DNA of 64,000 nt, taken from positions 1-64,000 of the forward strand of contig OZ241390.1 of the NCBI GenBank assembly GCA_965200835.1, given 5' to 3'. Both the position numbers and the translations under genes were made by a program. Each line of letters begins with the position of its first letter. Positions within the stretch are counted from its first letter, which is position 1. This DNA is from JAPPFW01 sp965200835 (GTDB taxonomy: Bacteria; Actinomycetota; Acidimicrobiia; Spongiisociales; Spongiisociaceae). Shown in pieces: positions 37,409 to 44,727 of the stretch. The notes below the pieces were generated by a model, which worked only from the letters and a program-made list of their open reading frames with translations, was not told the DNA's origin and made no database searches.

Positions 37409-38209
37409 GTGAGTGCCGGACCGCCGGCATCCGAGTCGCTCCTCGAACAGGCGGCTGACCTGGCCCGCCGGGCCGGGCGTCTCACCCTCGACTGGTTCCG
37501 GCCGAGCGTAGAGGTGATCACCAAGGGGGACGGCAGCCCGGTGACGGCCGCCGACCGGGCCGCCGAGCAGCTGCTCCGCACCGAGCTCGCAGGACGCTAT
37601 CCGGGTGACGCGATCGTCGGGGAGGAGCTGGGTTACACCAGCGGATCCTCCGGCAGGACCTGGTTCATCGACCCGATCGATGGAACCCAATCCTTCGTGC
37701 GAGGGGTACCGCTGTTCGCCACCCTGCTCGCCCTCGAGGACGCTCACGGGGTGGCGGTGGGCGTGATCGACCTTCCGGCGCTGGGCGAGACCGTAATGGC
37801 CGGCCGGGGCTTGGGGTGCTACCTGAACGGGCGTCGGGTGTCGGTCGGGGATCGCCAGGAAGTGGATGGGTCGGTTCTCTGCACCAGCAGTTACGATCTC
37901 ATGTCGCCCGAACTGGTGGAACGCCTGAACAGCCGGTCCCTCATCCTGCGAGGTTGGGGGGATGCCTACGGTTACGCTCTGGTGGCCGCCGGCCGCGTCG
38001 AGGCCATGCTCGACCCGGTGGTCAACCCGTGGGATGTGGCCCCCATGGCGGTGATAATCCCGGAAGCGGGCGGCAGGTTCACCGACTGCTCGGGCCGCCC
38101 GAGTTTCCGGTCCGGCACGGGCCTCGCCACCAATGGCCGGCTGCACGACAAGATCCTGTCCATCATCGCCGGACCGGAGTCTGGAAGCCCCACCGATCCC
38201 GGACCTTGA
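37409..38209 (+). CDS. hisN: Inositol monophosphatase family / histidinol-phosphatase (HisN-like)
   Basis: A 266-residue Mg-dependent phosphomonoesterase. Motifs: GSPVTAADRAAEQLLR (about 40-55), IVGEELGY (metal Glu about 71), WFIDPIDGTQSFVRGVPLFATLLAL (the IMPase signature D-P-I-D-G-T about 90) and NPWDVAPMAVIIPEAGG (Asp about 208). The 'SFVRGVP' ending and overall similarity resemble the actinobacterial histidinol-phosphatase HisN, but inositol-phosphatase or 3'-phosphoadenosine activity cannot be excluded. Start is GTG 37409, about 100 bp after cimA on the same strand; co-transcription of amino-acid genes is plausible. Confidence 0.83.
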   Translation: MSAGPPASESLLEQAADLARRAGRLTLDWFRPSVEVITKGDGSPVTAADRAAEQLLRTELAGRYPGDAIVGEELGYTSGSSGRTWFIDPIDGTQSFVRGVPLFATLLALEDAHGVAVGVIDLPALGETVMAGRGLGCYLNGRRVSVGDRQEVDGSVLCTSSYDLMSPELVERLNSRSLILRGWGDAYGYALVAAGRVEAMLDPVVNPWDVAPMAVIIPEAGGRFTDCSGRPSFRSGTGLATNGRLHDKILSIIAGPESGSPTDPGP

Positions 38210-38240
38210 CCGGCGAGGATCCGCGGACAGCTCCTTGCCC

Positions 38241-38780
38241 TCAGCGGCACTCCAATCCCAACAGTTCCCGTACCATCCGGGCGGTGGCACCCCACAGCAG
38301 GTCGCCTTCGATGTCGAGGAAGTACACCGGCCGGCCCTGCCAGTACTCCACCCGCCAGCGTGAATGGTTGCGTAACGACCGCACCAGCGGGGTCAGGATC
38401 CGATCCACCTCGTTGGGATCCGGAACCAGCTCGGGAGGTTCGGCCATCCGGCCCACCACGGGTACCACCATGCGGGGGTAGGTAACGGTATGGACAGGTC
38501 GAAGGTATCCGAGCACCTCCACCTCCCCGGGATCGATCCCCACCTCCTCGTGTGCTTCCCGCAGGGCGGTGTCGATCGGATCCTCGCCGGGTTGCGACTT
38601 CCCGCCCGGAAACGCCAGATCGCCACCGTGGGTAGGCATGTGCATCGGGCGCCGGATCAGAACGGTCCGCAGGTCCCCACCGTCGGGGTACAGGGGCACC
38701 AGGACAGCGGCCGGACGGCGGCCCACCCCCGGAGGCGGCTCGGGAAACACGTTGAGCGACTCCCAGGTTTCATCCATCAC
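38241..38780 (-). CDS. CoA pyrophosphatase-type NUDIX hydrolase
   Basis: 179 residues with the full Nudix box GGKSQPGEDPIDTALREAHEEVGI (positions about 58-80; Gx5Ex7REUxEExGU satisfied). Just before it comes HMPTHGGDLAFPGGK, the UPF0035 signature of CoA diphosphatases (NudL/YeaB group), which cleave CoA or its derivatives to 4'-phosphopantetheine and 3',5'-ADP. The C-terminal YFLDIEGDLLWGATARMVRELL also fits that group. Convergent with the HisN-like gene. It is divergent from the GNAT gene. Confidence 0.88.
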   Translation of the reverse strand: MMDETWESLNVFPEPPPGVGRRPAAVLVPLYPDGGDLRTVLIRRPMHMPTHGGDLAFPGGKSQPGEDPIDTALREAHEEVGIDPGEVEVLGYLRPVHTVTYPRMVVPVVGRMAEPPELVPDPNEVDRILTPLVRSLRNHSRWRVEYWQGRPVYFLDIEGDLLWGATARMVRELLGLECR

Positions 38781-38956
38781 CCAGCCAGGATACGTGAGGC
38801 CGGGAGCCCTCCGAGGATCTCGACCACCGGCGAAACCGGGCCGGGCTGCCTCCCCGCCCCGATCGACCGGCCGTTCCCTGGGACCTACGGGGAAGCGGCA
38901 GTCACGGGAGGCTACCTTAGGTCGTCCAGCCTCCGCCTCCTAAGGCTCGATCCGAC

Positions 38957-39586
38957 ATGACCAGACGGCCGCGCGAACCCCTACCCCTATATGACCGGCG
39001 TACCGGCCGCTTCGTTCTGCGTCCCTTCCGGAGACGGGACATCGACCCGCTGTACCGGGCGATCAGCGTTTCGAGGGCCGAGCTTGGAGCGTACCTCCCC
39101 TGGGCGCACCCGCAATATACGAGGGCCAGGGCCTCCGCGTTCATCAAGGAGAGCATCCGATCCTGGCGGGAGAGCCGGGCCTACGACTTCGCGGCGACCC
39201 GTCCTGCCGAACCCGCCTATCACGTCGGGAGTGTGAGCGTCTGGCACGTGTCCCGATCCTCGTCCACCGGCGAGGTGGGCTACTGGGTACGCACGGACGA
39301 GACCGGTCGCGGTATAGGTACGGAGATAACTCGGGCTGCTCTCGAGGTGGCATTCCAAGAGCTCCGCATGCACCGGGTGATGCTACGGATAGCACTCGGA
39401 AACCTCCCGAGCGAGCAGATTGCCCGAAAGCTCGGCTTCGTCCGCGAAGGCCTGCTACGCGAGGACATCAAGGTGGGTGACCGATGGCTGGACCATACAG
39501 TCTGGGGACTGCTCCAGCGCGAGTTTCTCAGTGGCTCTGCCCGCGCCAGCACGGTACCTCCCGGTGGAGGTCCTGGGCGGAAGTGA
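38957..39586 (+). CDS. GNAT acetyltransferase (RimJ/RimL-like)
   Basis: A 209-residue N-acetyltransferase. The fold runs from RFVLRPFRRRDIDPLYRAI (about 12-30) through HVGSVSVWHV and the acetyl-CoA loop YWVRTDETGRGIGTEITRAALEVAF (R/Q-x-x-G-x-G/A variant, about 113-137) to the IALGNLPSEQIARKLGFVREGLLRED ending typical of RimJ/RimL and ribosomal-serine acetyltransferases. The acceptor cannot be told; modification of a ribosomal protein or an aminoacyl nucleotide are both possible. The gene ends 14 bp before the convergent tandem-HTH gene. Confidence 0.86.
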   Translation: MTRRPREPLPLYDRRTGRFVLRPFRRRDIDPLYRAISVSRAELGAYLPWAHPQYTRARASAFIKESIRSWRESRAYDFAATRPAEPAYHVGSVSVWHVSRSSSTGEVGYWVRTDETGRGIGTEITRAALEVAFQELRMHRVMLRIALGNLPSEQIARKLGFVREGLLREDIKVGDRWLDHTVWGLLQREFLSGSARASTVPPGGGPGRK

Positions 39587-39599
39587 ACGTGCTTGCGGG

Positions 39600-40016
39600 C
39601 TACGTGTCAGCCGCGTTTTCCATAGACTCCGGACTCGCTTCCCGGACCACCGGGTAGCTACGGACGTAATCGAGAATCTCACTCCGGAAGAACTTGAAGG
39701 TTCGCCCGCCCGGGAGACGGTAAGCGGGAAGGCGTCCCTCCCTGGCGTACTTCCTCACCATCTGCACATTCATGTCCAGCAGCTCGGCTACTTCCTGGGC
39801 TCCCAGGATATTGTCGTTTGCTAATGCCATGTTCCTTCCCTTTCCCCCTTCTCCAAGAATCTGGCTCCGGAAGAATCTCATAACTCGCCCGCCGGGGAGA
39901 CGGTAAGCGGGGAGGTGCCCCTCCCTGGCATGCTTTCTCACCATCTGCACGTTCATGTCCAGCAGCTCGGCCACTTCCTGCGCACCCAGGAGGATACGAT
40001 CCTGTTCGCTTGCCAC
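39600..40016 (-). CDS. Tandem helix-turn-helix (excisionase/MerR-like) DNA-binding protein
   Basis: 138 residues holding two near-identical HTH_17-type domains: residues about 9-53 (LGAQEVAELLDMNVQMVRKHAREGHLP...) and 70-114 (LGAQEVAELLDMNVQMVRKYAREGRLP...). The start is GTG 40016 with AAGGAGGGAAG upstream. The linker QILGEGGKGRNM is encoded by DNA that reads GGAGAAGGGGGAAAGGGAAGG, a perfect ribosome site in front of a second ATG at 39828. That suggests two tandem genes became one, or that both a 138- and a 76-residue product are made. No phage or integrase gene is near. Probably a transcription or excision regulator; target unknown. Confidence 0.82.
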   Translation of the reverse strand: MASEQDRILLGAQEVAELLDMNVQMVRKHAREGHLPAYRLPGGRVMRFFRSQILGEGGKGRNMALANDNILGAQEVAELLDMNVQMVRKYAREGRLPAYRLPGGRTFKFFRSEILDYVRSYPVVREASPESMENAADT

Positions 40017-40103
40017 CTTCCCTCCTTAGGTTACCTTCCTACCGGTGACGGCGGGTACTATCGGGCACTAGCCCCCTGCTCACAAATACCGGAGCACCGG
40101 TGA

Positions 40104-40130
40104 AGTATAAGGTGAGGGCCGAGATGTCAA
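40104..40130 (-). promoter_or_regulatory. Candidate promoter for the tandem-HTH gene
   Basis: On the minus strand TTGACA (40125-40130) is followed after 15 bp by TATACT (40104-40109). Both boxes are good but the spacer is two bases shorter than ideal. It lies about 90 bp upstream of the GTG start. Confidence 0.45.
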
Positions 40131-40158
40131 GAGTAGTTTATCTCATCATGCATCATAT

Positions 40159-41640
40159 GTGAGTGACCAGCCTATGGGAAACACCGCGAAGGTAACAGGC
40201 GAGCGCGGGAGACGACCACTCGCCTTCGGCTGGTGGGGCAAGCGAGCCCATCTGCGCTACACGATCGTGGTGTTCGTGATCCTGGCATCGCTGGACAACG
40301 CGGCCATCGCGCTCTACCCGGCCCTCACCAAGCGGATCGCGGCCGATCTGGAACTTTCTGAAGGACGAGTGGGTCTGGTGACCGCGCTCATCATTCTGGT
40401 AGCCGCGCTGGCGGCGGTAGCGTGGGGATACTACGGGGATAGGTCCCGGCGCAAGCCTCTCCTGTTCTGGGCGACCATCCTCTGGAGTGTCGGCTTGTTG
40501 CTGGTCGCTCGATCCAGCACGCTGGCCGAGCTGGCCTGGTGGTCGGTGGCAGTGGGGATCGGGCTGGGAGCGGTGGCCTCGGTGGGCTTCTCGGTCATAT
40601 CCGACTTCATAGCCCCGAAGCGGCGCGGTCTCGCCATGAGCTTCTGGGGACTCTCCCAGGGAGTGGGGGGGTTTCTCGGTGTCCTGGTGGGCGGAGTACT
40701 CGGGGCCGGTGACTGGCGAATCCCCTTCGTCGGCTTGGCCTTCGCCGGGATCGGGGTAGCCTTCCTGTTCCTGACCACCGTCGATGCCCCGCGGGGACGG
40801 GCGGAGCCGGAGCTGGCTGCGGCTCTGGCGGCCGGGGGTAGCTATGACCATCGCATCGAGAAGTCCGACCTGGCGGTCCTCTGGAATACCCGGACCAACC
40901 GGTGGCTCATCCTGCAGGGCCTCACCGGCCAGCTGGCGTACGGATCGCTGATCTGGGTACCCCTGCTGTACCAGAGCAAGGTGGCGGCGCTGGGATATGA
41001 CGTGTCCACTTCGACGGCGGTAGGAGCGGTCTTCGGGGCCATCTTCCAGATCGGGGGAGTCACTTCCATCCTGGCCGGCTACCTCGGTGATCGATTCCAG
41101 CTGCGCACGCCGCGCGCCAGGGCCTTCATTTCCATGGTGGGGATACTCGGCGCCATCCCCTTCTTCGTCGCCTTCTTCTTCATCCCGCTGACCGGGCTGG
41201 ACATCCCCACCGGCCAGGGCAGTATGGCCATCGTGGGAGCAACGCTGGCGAGCGTGGTGACCAATCCGTACGTGGCTACCGCCTTCGGGTTGTCGGTGAT
41301 CGCCCTCGCGCTTACCTCGGCGGACTCCCCCAACTGGTACGCCTTGGTGTCCGACGTCAACCTGCCGGAACATCGCGGTACCGCCTTCGGCCTGGGAAAC
41401 CTGTCCAACGGCCTCTCCCGGACGTTGGGCAATGGTCTCACTGTGGTAGCAGCCGCCCTGCTGACCACCCGCTTCGCCGCTCCTCTGAACTACGCCATCG
41501 GGTTGACGGTGTTCCAGGCGGGCTTCATTCCTACCGGGCTGTGCTACTGGATGGCCTCGCGAACCTGCCCGATCGACATCGAGCGAATACGAACCCTGCT
41601 CGCCGAGCGGGGGCGGGCAGCCCACCCTGGGGGCGGATAG
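40159..41640 (+). CDS. MFS transporter
   Basis: A 493-residue major facilitator protein with about twelve hydrophobic segments in two halves separated by a charged loop near residues 210-245. The first inter-helix loop carries GYYGDRSRRKPLL (the MFS motif A, GxxxDRxxRR, about 94-106). Other features include GVGGFLGVLVGG and GYLGDRFQLRTPRAR, a second loop with the same pattern in the other half. Start: GTG 40159 without a ribosome site; the ATG at 40174 is an alternative. The transported compound cannot be predicted. Divergent from the tandem-HTH gene, which could regulate it. Confidence 0.87.
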   Translation: MSDQPMGNTAKVTGERGRRPLAFGWWGKRAHLRYTIVVFVILASLDNAAIALYPALTKRIAADLELSEGRVGLVTALIILVAALAAVAWGYYGDRSRRKPLLFWATILWSVGLLLVARSSTLAELAWWSVAVGIGLGAVASVGFSVISDFIAPKRRGLAMSFWGLSQGVGGFLGVLVGGVLGAGDWRIPFVGLAFAGIGVAFLFLTTVDAPRGRAEPELAAALAAGGSYDHRIEKSDLAVLWNTRTNRWLILQGLTGQLAYGSLIWVPLLYQSKVAALGYDVSTSTAVGAVFGAIFQIGGVTSILAGYLGDRFQLRTPRARAFISMVGILGAIPFFVAFFFIPLTGLDIPTGQGSMAIVGATLASVVTNPYVATAFGLSVIALALTSADSPNWYALVSDVNLPEHRGTAFGLGNLSNGLSRTLGNGLTVVAAALLTTRFAAPLNYAIGLTVFQAGFIPTGLCYWMASRTCPIDIERIRTLLAERGRAAHPGGG

Positions 41641-41760
41641 GGAGCTCCTTCCGAGCGATCCCCACTCCCCAAACCGCCCGGCATCCGGTGCACCTGCCCG
41701 GCCCTGGGCCATCCGCCACCCGTTACCATAGGGTAAGAACGAACCGAGTGAGGAGTTTAC

Positions 41761-41982
41761 TTGCCCAGAGACGATGTATTACGTGTTCAGGGGAGCGTTA
41801 TCGAAACTCTACCCAATGCCATGTTCAGCGTGCAGATCGACGGTGGTCTGAAAGTACTGGCCCGGGCATCCGGCAAGATGCGCCGGGGTCGCTTCATCAG
41901 GATTCTCCCGGGTGACCGGGTGGATGTGGAGCTGTCGGCTTACGATCCCAGCCGGGGGCGGATAGTCTGGCGTTACAAGTAG
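41761..41982 (+). CDS. infA: Translation initiation factor IF-1
   Basis: 73-residue OB-fold factor that binds the ribosomal A site during initiation. Starts with TTG (41761) behind GAGGAG; the sequence reads VLRVQGSVIETLPNAMFSV...LKVLARASGKMRRGRFIRILPGDRVDVELSAYDPSRGRIVWRYK, as in canonical IF-1 (quoted in part only). The usual HISGKMR is changed to RASGKMR. The gene is not in the common rpmJ-rpsM cluster here but alone between the MFS and TauE genes, so a second infA may exist elsewhere in the genome. Confidence 0.93.
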   Translation: MPRDDVLRVQGSVIETLPNAMFSVQIDGGLKVLARASGKMRRGRFIRILPGDRVDVELSAYDPSRGRIVWRYK

Positions 41983-42039
41983 CGACACCGGAGCCGGCCG
42001 GGCATCGGGTCGGGTAGTTAGGACAGGTCGGCGGCCGCC

Positions 42040-42774
42040 TCAGCCGATCAGCATCCGGATAGCCGACCCGACGGCGCCTACCACCAGAACCCACCTTGCC
42101 CAGGCGGCGCCCTTGTTCACCGCCAGCTTGGCTGCCAGGTAGGCACCCGACGAGTATCCGGCCGCCAGCACCAGACCGAGCCTAATGTCCACATGGCCCG
42201 CCAGGAAGTAGAAGGGCAGGGCCACCATGGTGTAGACCAGGATCAGGGCAACTTTGGCGCCGTTGCCCCGGAGGAGGTCGAATCCGGACCCCAGTACCAG
42301 CGCGGTCAGCAGCAGGATCCCGACGCCGATCTGGATGAACCCACCGTAGAATCCGATCAACACGAACACGACGGTTCGCCAGAGCGGGGAGAGGCGGGTC
42401 GGCACCTCCTCCAACCACCGGTTGGTTCTGAACACGACCGAGACCGCCACCAGCAGCAGCACCACGGCGAACACCCGCTGCATACCCTCGGGTGACAGTT
42501 GGGTGGCCGTCCAGGCCCCCGCCGCGCTCCCCACCAGCACGGGTGGAAGCAAGCGCACCACCTGTGGCCAGTCGATGGACTTGCCCTGCTGGTAGGCGCT
42601 GACCCCGGCGATGTTGGCGAAGAACACCGCCACCCTGATGGTTCCGTTCGCGATGCTGGCATTGGCCATCAGGGTCACCAGAGGGACGGTAAGCGCCGAG
42701 CCGCCTCCGGCTACCGCGTTGATGAACCCGGCGCCGAAGCCGGCCAGGAATAGCAGGACGAGCTCGAGTTCCGT
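42040..42774 (-). CDS. TauE/SafE-family sulfite exporter-like membrane protein
   Basis: A TauE/SafE protein with about eight hydrophobic segments. From the first ordinary start codon (GTG 42678) it would be 212 residues and miss the first membrane helix. The same frame upstream encodes LVLLFLAGFGAGFINAVAGGGSALTVPLV, the conserved first helix and GGG motif, so translation must begin further back. A stop closes the frame 38 codons upstream and there is no ATG, GTG or TTG. The best-placed codon is ACG 42772-42774, five bases after GGGAG. I use it as the start; CTG codons are alternatives. Substrates of this family include sulfite, sulfonates and related anions; the one here is unknown. Confidence 0.75.
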   Translation of the reverse strand, partial: TELELVLLFLAGFGAGFINAVAGGGSALTVPLVTLMANASIANGTIRVAVFFANIAGVSAYQQGKSIDWPQVVRLLPPVLVGSAAGAWTATQLSPEGMQRVFAVVLLLVAVSVVFRTNRWLEEVPTRLSPLWRTVVFVLIGFYGGFIQIGVGILLLTALVLGSGFDLLRGNGAKVALILVYTMVALPFYFLAGHVDIRLGLVLAAGYSSGAYLAAKLAVNKGAAWARWVLVVGAVGSAIRMLIG

Positions 42775-42849
42775 AGCTACTCCCTCAGAAGCTCAAGGTC
42801 GGCACGGTCGAAGAGGCTGGACCCGAGATAAGACCTGGGTGGCGAGCAC

Positions 42850-43311
42850 CTAGAGATAGAGACCGGCGGCCCCCTCGTCTCCTTCATCGGAAGGCTTGGG
42901 GCCGCGTATCTGTTTCAGCTGGGCCTTGGCGGCCATCTGCTGGGTCATGATGGCCGCATGGATGCCATTGAACAGCCCTTCGAGCCATCCGATCAGCTGA
43001 GCCTGGGCTACCCGGATCTCGGCCTGGGTGGGAATCTCGCTGTCGAGGGGCACGAACACATCGGCCAGCTCGGCGCGCAGGTCATCGGTGAGCACGCTAC
43101 GGAGCTGGTCCATCGAGGCCTCGAACACCGCCCGCAATCGAACCCTGCCCTCCTCATCCAGGGTGGCCGTCCGGACCTCCTCCAACATGGAGCGGGTCAT
43201 CGAGGCGATGCGAAGCAGCTTGGCCGGTTCCTCGATCCGGTCGGCGCCCTCCGAGTCCACCGGAGTCGACTCCACCACGATCAACGGGCCAGCCGCTTCG
43301 TCAGGAGTCAT
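42850..43311 (-). CDS. bpa: Bacterial proteasome activator (Bpa/PafE-like, DUF2587)
   Basis: 153 residues matching the Bpa family: MTRSMLEEVRTATLDEEGRVRLRAVFEASMDQL (about 38-70) and the highly conserved IRVAQAQLIGWLEGLFNGIHAAIMTQQMAAKAQL (about 98-131), with a short C-terminus ending GLYL. In Mycobacterium Bpa the C-terminal GQYL docks into 20S proteasome pockets and opens the gate without ATP. Here the same place reads GLYL, keeping the Tyr and last Leu. That predicts a 20S proteasome in this organism, though none of its genes is in the window. The neighbour upstream is the CDP-alcohol phosphotransferase-like gene on the same strand, 163 bp away. Confidence 0.88.
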   Translation of the reverse strand: MTPDEAAGPLIVVESTPVDSEGADRIEEPAKLLRIASMTRSMLEEVRTATLDEEGRVRLRAVFEASMDQLRSVLTDDLRAELADVFVPLDSEIPTQAEIRVAQAQLIGWLEGLFNGIHAAIMTQQMAAKAQLKQIRGPKPSDEGDEGAAGLYL

Positions 43312-43474
43312 GGTCGGTCACTACGTCGATCATCAAAACCTTCTCCATGCTGCGTCGGGGAGTCCGGGTCCCATCCGCCCCACGATAGTGCTACGGGCGG
43401 TGCGGCCTGCGCTCGGCATCTTCCAATCGATGTACCGACCGGCGACTCGACCACCCGACCGGAGCCGTCGGGGA

Positions 43475-44059
43475 TCAGTCCACCCAGTCGTCCAACACCA
43501 CACCCCTCCCCTGCCCGCGGCCCCCAACCACCAGGGATAGCAGGCCACCGAACACCGCCGGAAGGATGATTCGGAAGAACCGGTACCAGCTTGCCAGTAG
43601 GGCGGTAGCGACGTACACACCAGGAAGCCACCACAAGAACCCTCGTCCGACCGTCACGCTCCAGACGAACAGTCCGAACATGATCCCTACGCTCAAGGCC
43701 AGCGGCGCCGGGTTGGACAGTAAGAGCAGTCCCGCTCCGACCAGACCGATGAGGGGACCGATCACCCACCACGAGAAGTACCCTCCCATCCCGAGGCCGG
43801 CTGCCAGGCAGACTCCCAACCAGGCATCCGTTCGGAGGTCCCACCTGTGCAGTCGGGTAGTCCGGGCCGCAGTCCGGGCCAGACGCCCGTCGAAGAAGTC
43901 GGCCATCCAAGCGAACCCCACCAGGACCGTAGCGGCGTCCGCTCGGCGGGAAGCCAGTAGCCAGGTAATGAGGGGAGACATGACCATACGCGCCAGGGTG
44001 AGCAAGTCGGCCAGGTCGGCCCGATCCACTGCCCGCACCCGGTGCATCATGTACGCCAT
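43475..44059 (-). CDS. CDP-alcohol phosphatidyltransferase-like membrane protein
   Basis: A 194-residue protein with about six hydrophobic segments. LADLLTLARMVMSPLITWLL (about 16-35) and MADFFDGRLART (about 52-63) are typical of CDP-alcohol phosphotransferases (phospholipid head-group enzymes). The catalytic motif DGxxAR-x8-GxxxD-xxxD is only partly kept: DG, AR and D-x3-D are present (WDLRTD), but the Gly is missing and the AR-to-D spacing is one residue short. The alternative long frame over 43308-44075 lacks membrane segments and is rejected. It may use a non-standard substrate or be inactive. The C-terminal VLDDWVD is hydrophilic. Confidence 0.7.
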   Translation of the reverse strand: MAYMMHRVRAVDRADLADLLTLARMVMSPLITWLLASRRADAATVLVGFAWMADFFDGRLARTAARTTRLHRWDLRTDAWLGVCLAAGLGMGGYFSWWVIGPLIGLVGAGLLLLSNPAPLALSVGIMFGLFVWSVTVGRGFLWWLPGVYVATALLASWYRFFRIILPAVFGGLLSLVVGGRGQGRGVVLDDWVD

Positions 44060-44215
44060 CCGGTAGACTCCCCACTCATTGCCAGGTCTCGGGCCAGTCT
44101 ATCGGATGCCACTGCCGGCCACTGGTCAAGCAGTCAGCAGGCTACGATCCATCCTTTATGGGCGGGCGTCGTGGCGTGCCCACCATGCGTTGCCGGAACC
44201 GGATACGGTTCCCGG

Positions 44216-44288
44216 GCCCGCGTAGCTCAGGGGATAGAGCAACCGCCTCCTAAGCGGTAGGTCGCAGGTTCGAATCCTGCCGCGGGCG
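44216..44288 (+). tRNA. tRNA-Arg (anticodon CCT)
   Basis: A 73-base cloverleaf: acceptor GCCCGCG/CGCGGGC with discriminator G, D arm GCTC...GAGC, anticodon stem ACCGC/GCGGT with loop CTCCTAA (anticodon CCT, reading AGG), variable loop AGGTC and T arm GCAGG-TTCGAAT-CCTGC. CCA is not encoded. AGG is a rare Arg codon in such genomes. The 3' part is antisense to the end of the receiver-like gene. Confidence 0.95.
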
Positions 44289-44663
44289 CCTCAAAGGCGT
44301 TTTCCGCCGGTCCCCCGCCAACCTGGCGGCCAGCGACCACGGATCGCGAAACACGGCCGAGCGGGCCAGCGCCAGAGCGGCACCCGATCGCCTGGCCCGG
44401 TCCAGCAGGTCTCTCCGGACATGGGGACCGTAGGCGAGACACCGGATGGAGCTTCCGGCCGCCGCCTCGATGGTCTCCAGGGCAGCCGAGTGGTCGAGGT
44501 CGATCACCGCACCGTCCAGATCCGGTGCCAGGTCGGGGCCGTCCAGCATCACCACCTCCCAACCCGCCCCCTGCAGCGCGCTCTCGAGCTTCGACCGGTC
44601 CATCAGGTTGATCGTGAGCAGGCCAGCTCGGGACCGGCTGGTCGTACCCTCCCCGCGGGTCAT
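44250..44663 (-). CDS. Receiver-like small protein, hypothetical
   Basis: About 137 residues. The middle (AGLLTINLMDRSKLESALQGAGWEVVMLDGPDLAPDLDGAVIDLDHSAALETIEAAAGSSIRCLAYGPHV, quoted as the region 14-80) alternates strands and helices like a response-regulator receiver fold, with a strand ending VIDLD where the phosphoacceptor Asp would sit and GPHV where receivers have a Ser/Thr-Lys end. The C-terminal 13 residues (ending DSNLRPTA) are translated from the antisense of the tRNA-Arg gene and are probably a chance extension. Start is uncertain: ATG 44663 or a codon nearer to the fold. It ends a run of genes after the CvpA-CAP gene. Function unknown. Confidence 0.55.
   Translation of the reverse strand: MTRGEGTTSRSRAGLLTINLMDRSKLESALQGAGWEVVMLDGPDLAPDLDGAVIDLDHSAALETIEAAAGSSIRCLAYGPHVRRDLLDRARRSGAALALARSAVFRDPWSLAARLAGDRRKTPLRRPRQDSNLRPTA
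44287..44303 (+). terminator. Intrinsic terminator directly after tRNA-Arg
   Basis: CGCCT (44287-44291), loop CAA, AGGCG (44295-44299), then TTTT (44300-44303). The stem begins with the last base pair region of the tRNA, so the processed 3' end is only a few bases away. Confidence 0.6.
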
Positions 44664-44727
44664 GAAGGTCGACCGGGTTCCGGACAGTGTCGGTTGGAAA
44701 GCGCCTGCATCCGGGGGCGGGACCTCC

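Noticed and set aside
39600..40016. Possible phage or integrative element because of excisionase-like HTH domains
   Set aside because: No integrase, att repeats, capsid or transposase nearby; genes on both sides are ordinary chromosomal ones. HTH_17 domains also serve as transcription factors.
43308..44075. 255-codon minus-strand frame overlapping the CDP-alcohol phosphotransferase-like gene
   Set aside because: It is Gly/Arg/Pro-rich with no membrane helices, whereas the 194-codon frame has clear hydrophobic segments and family motifs.
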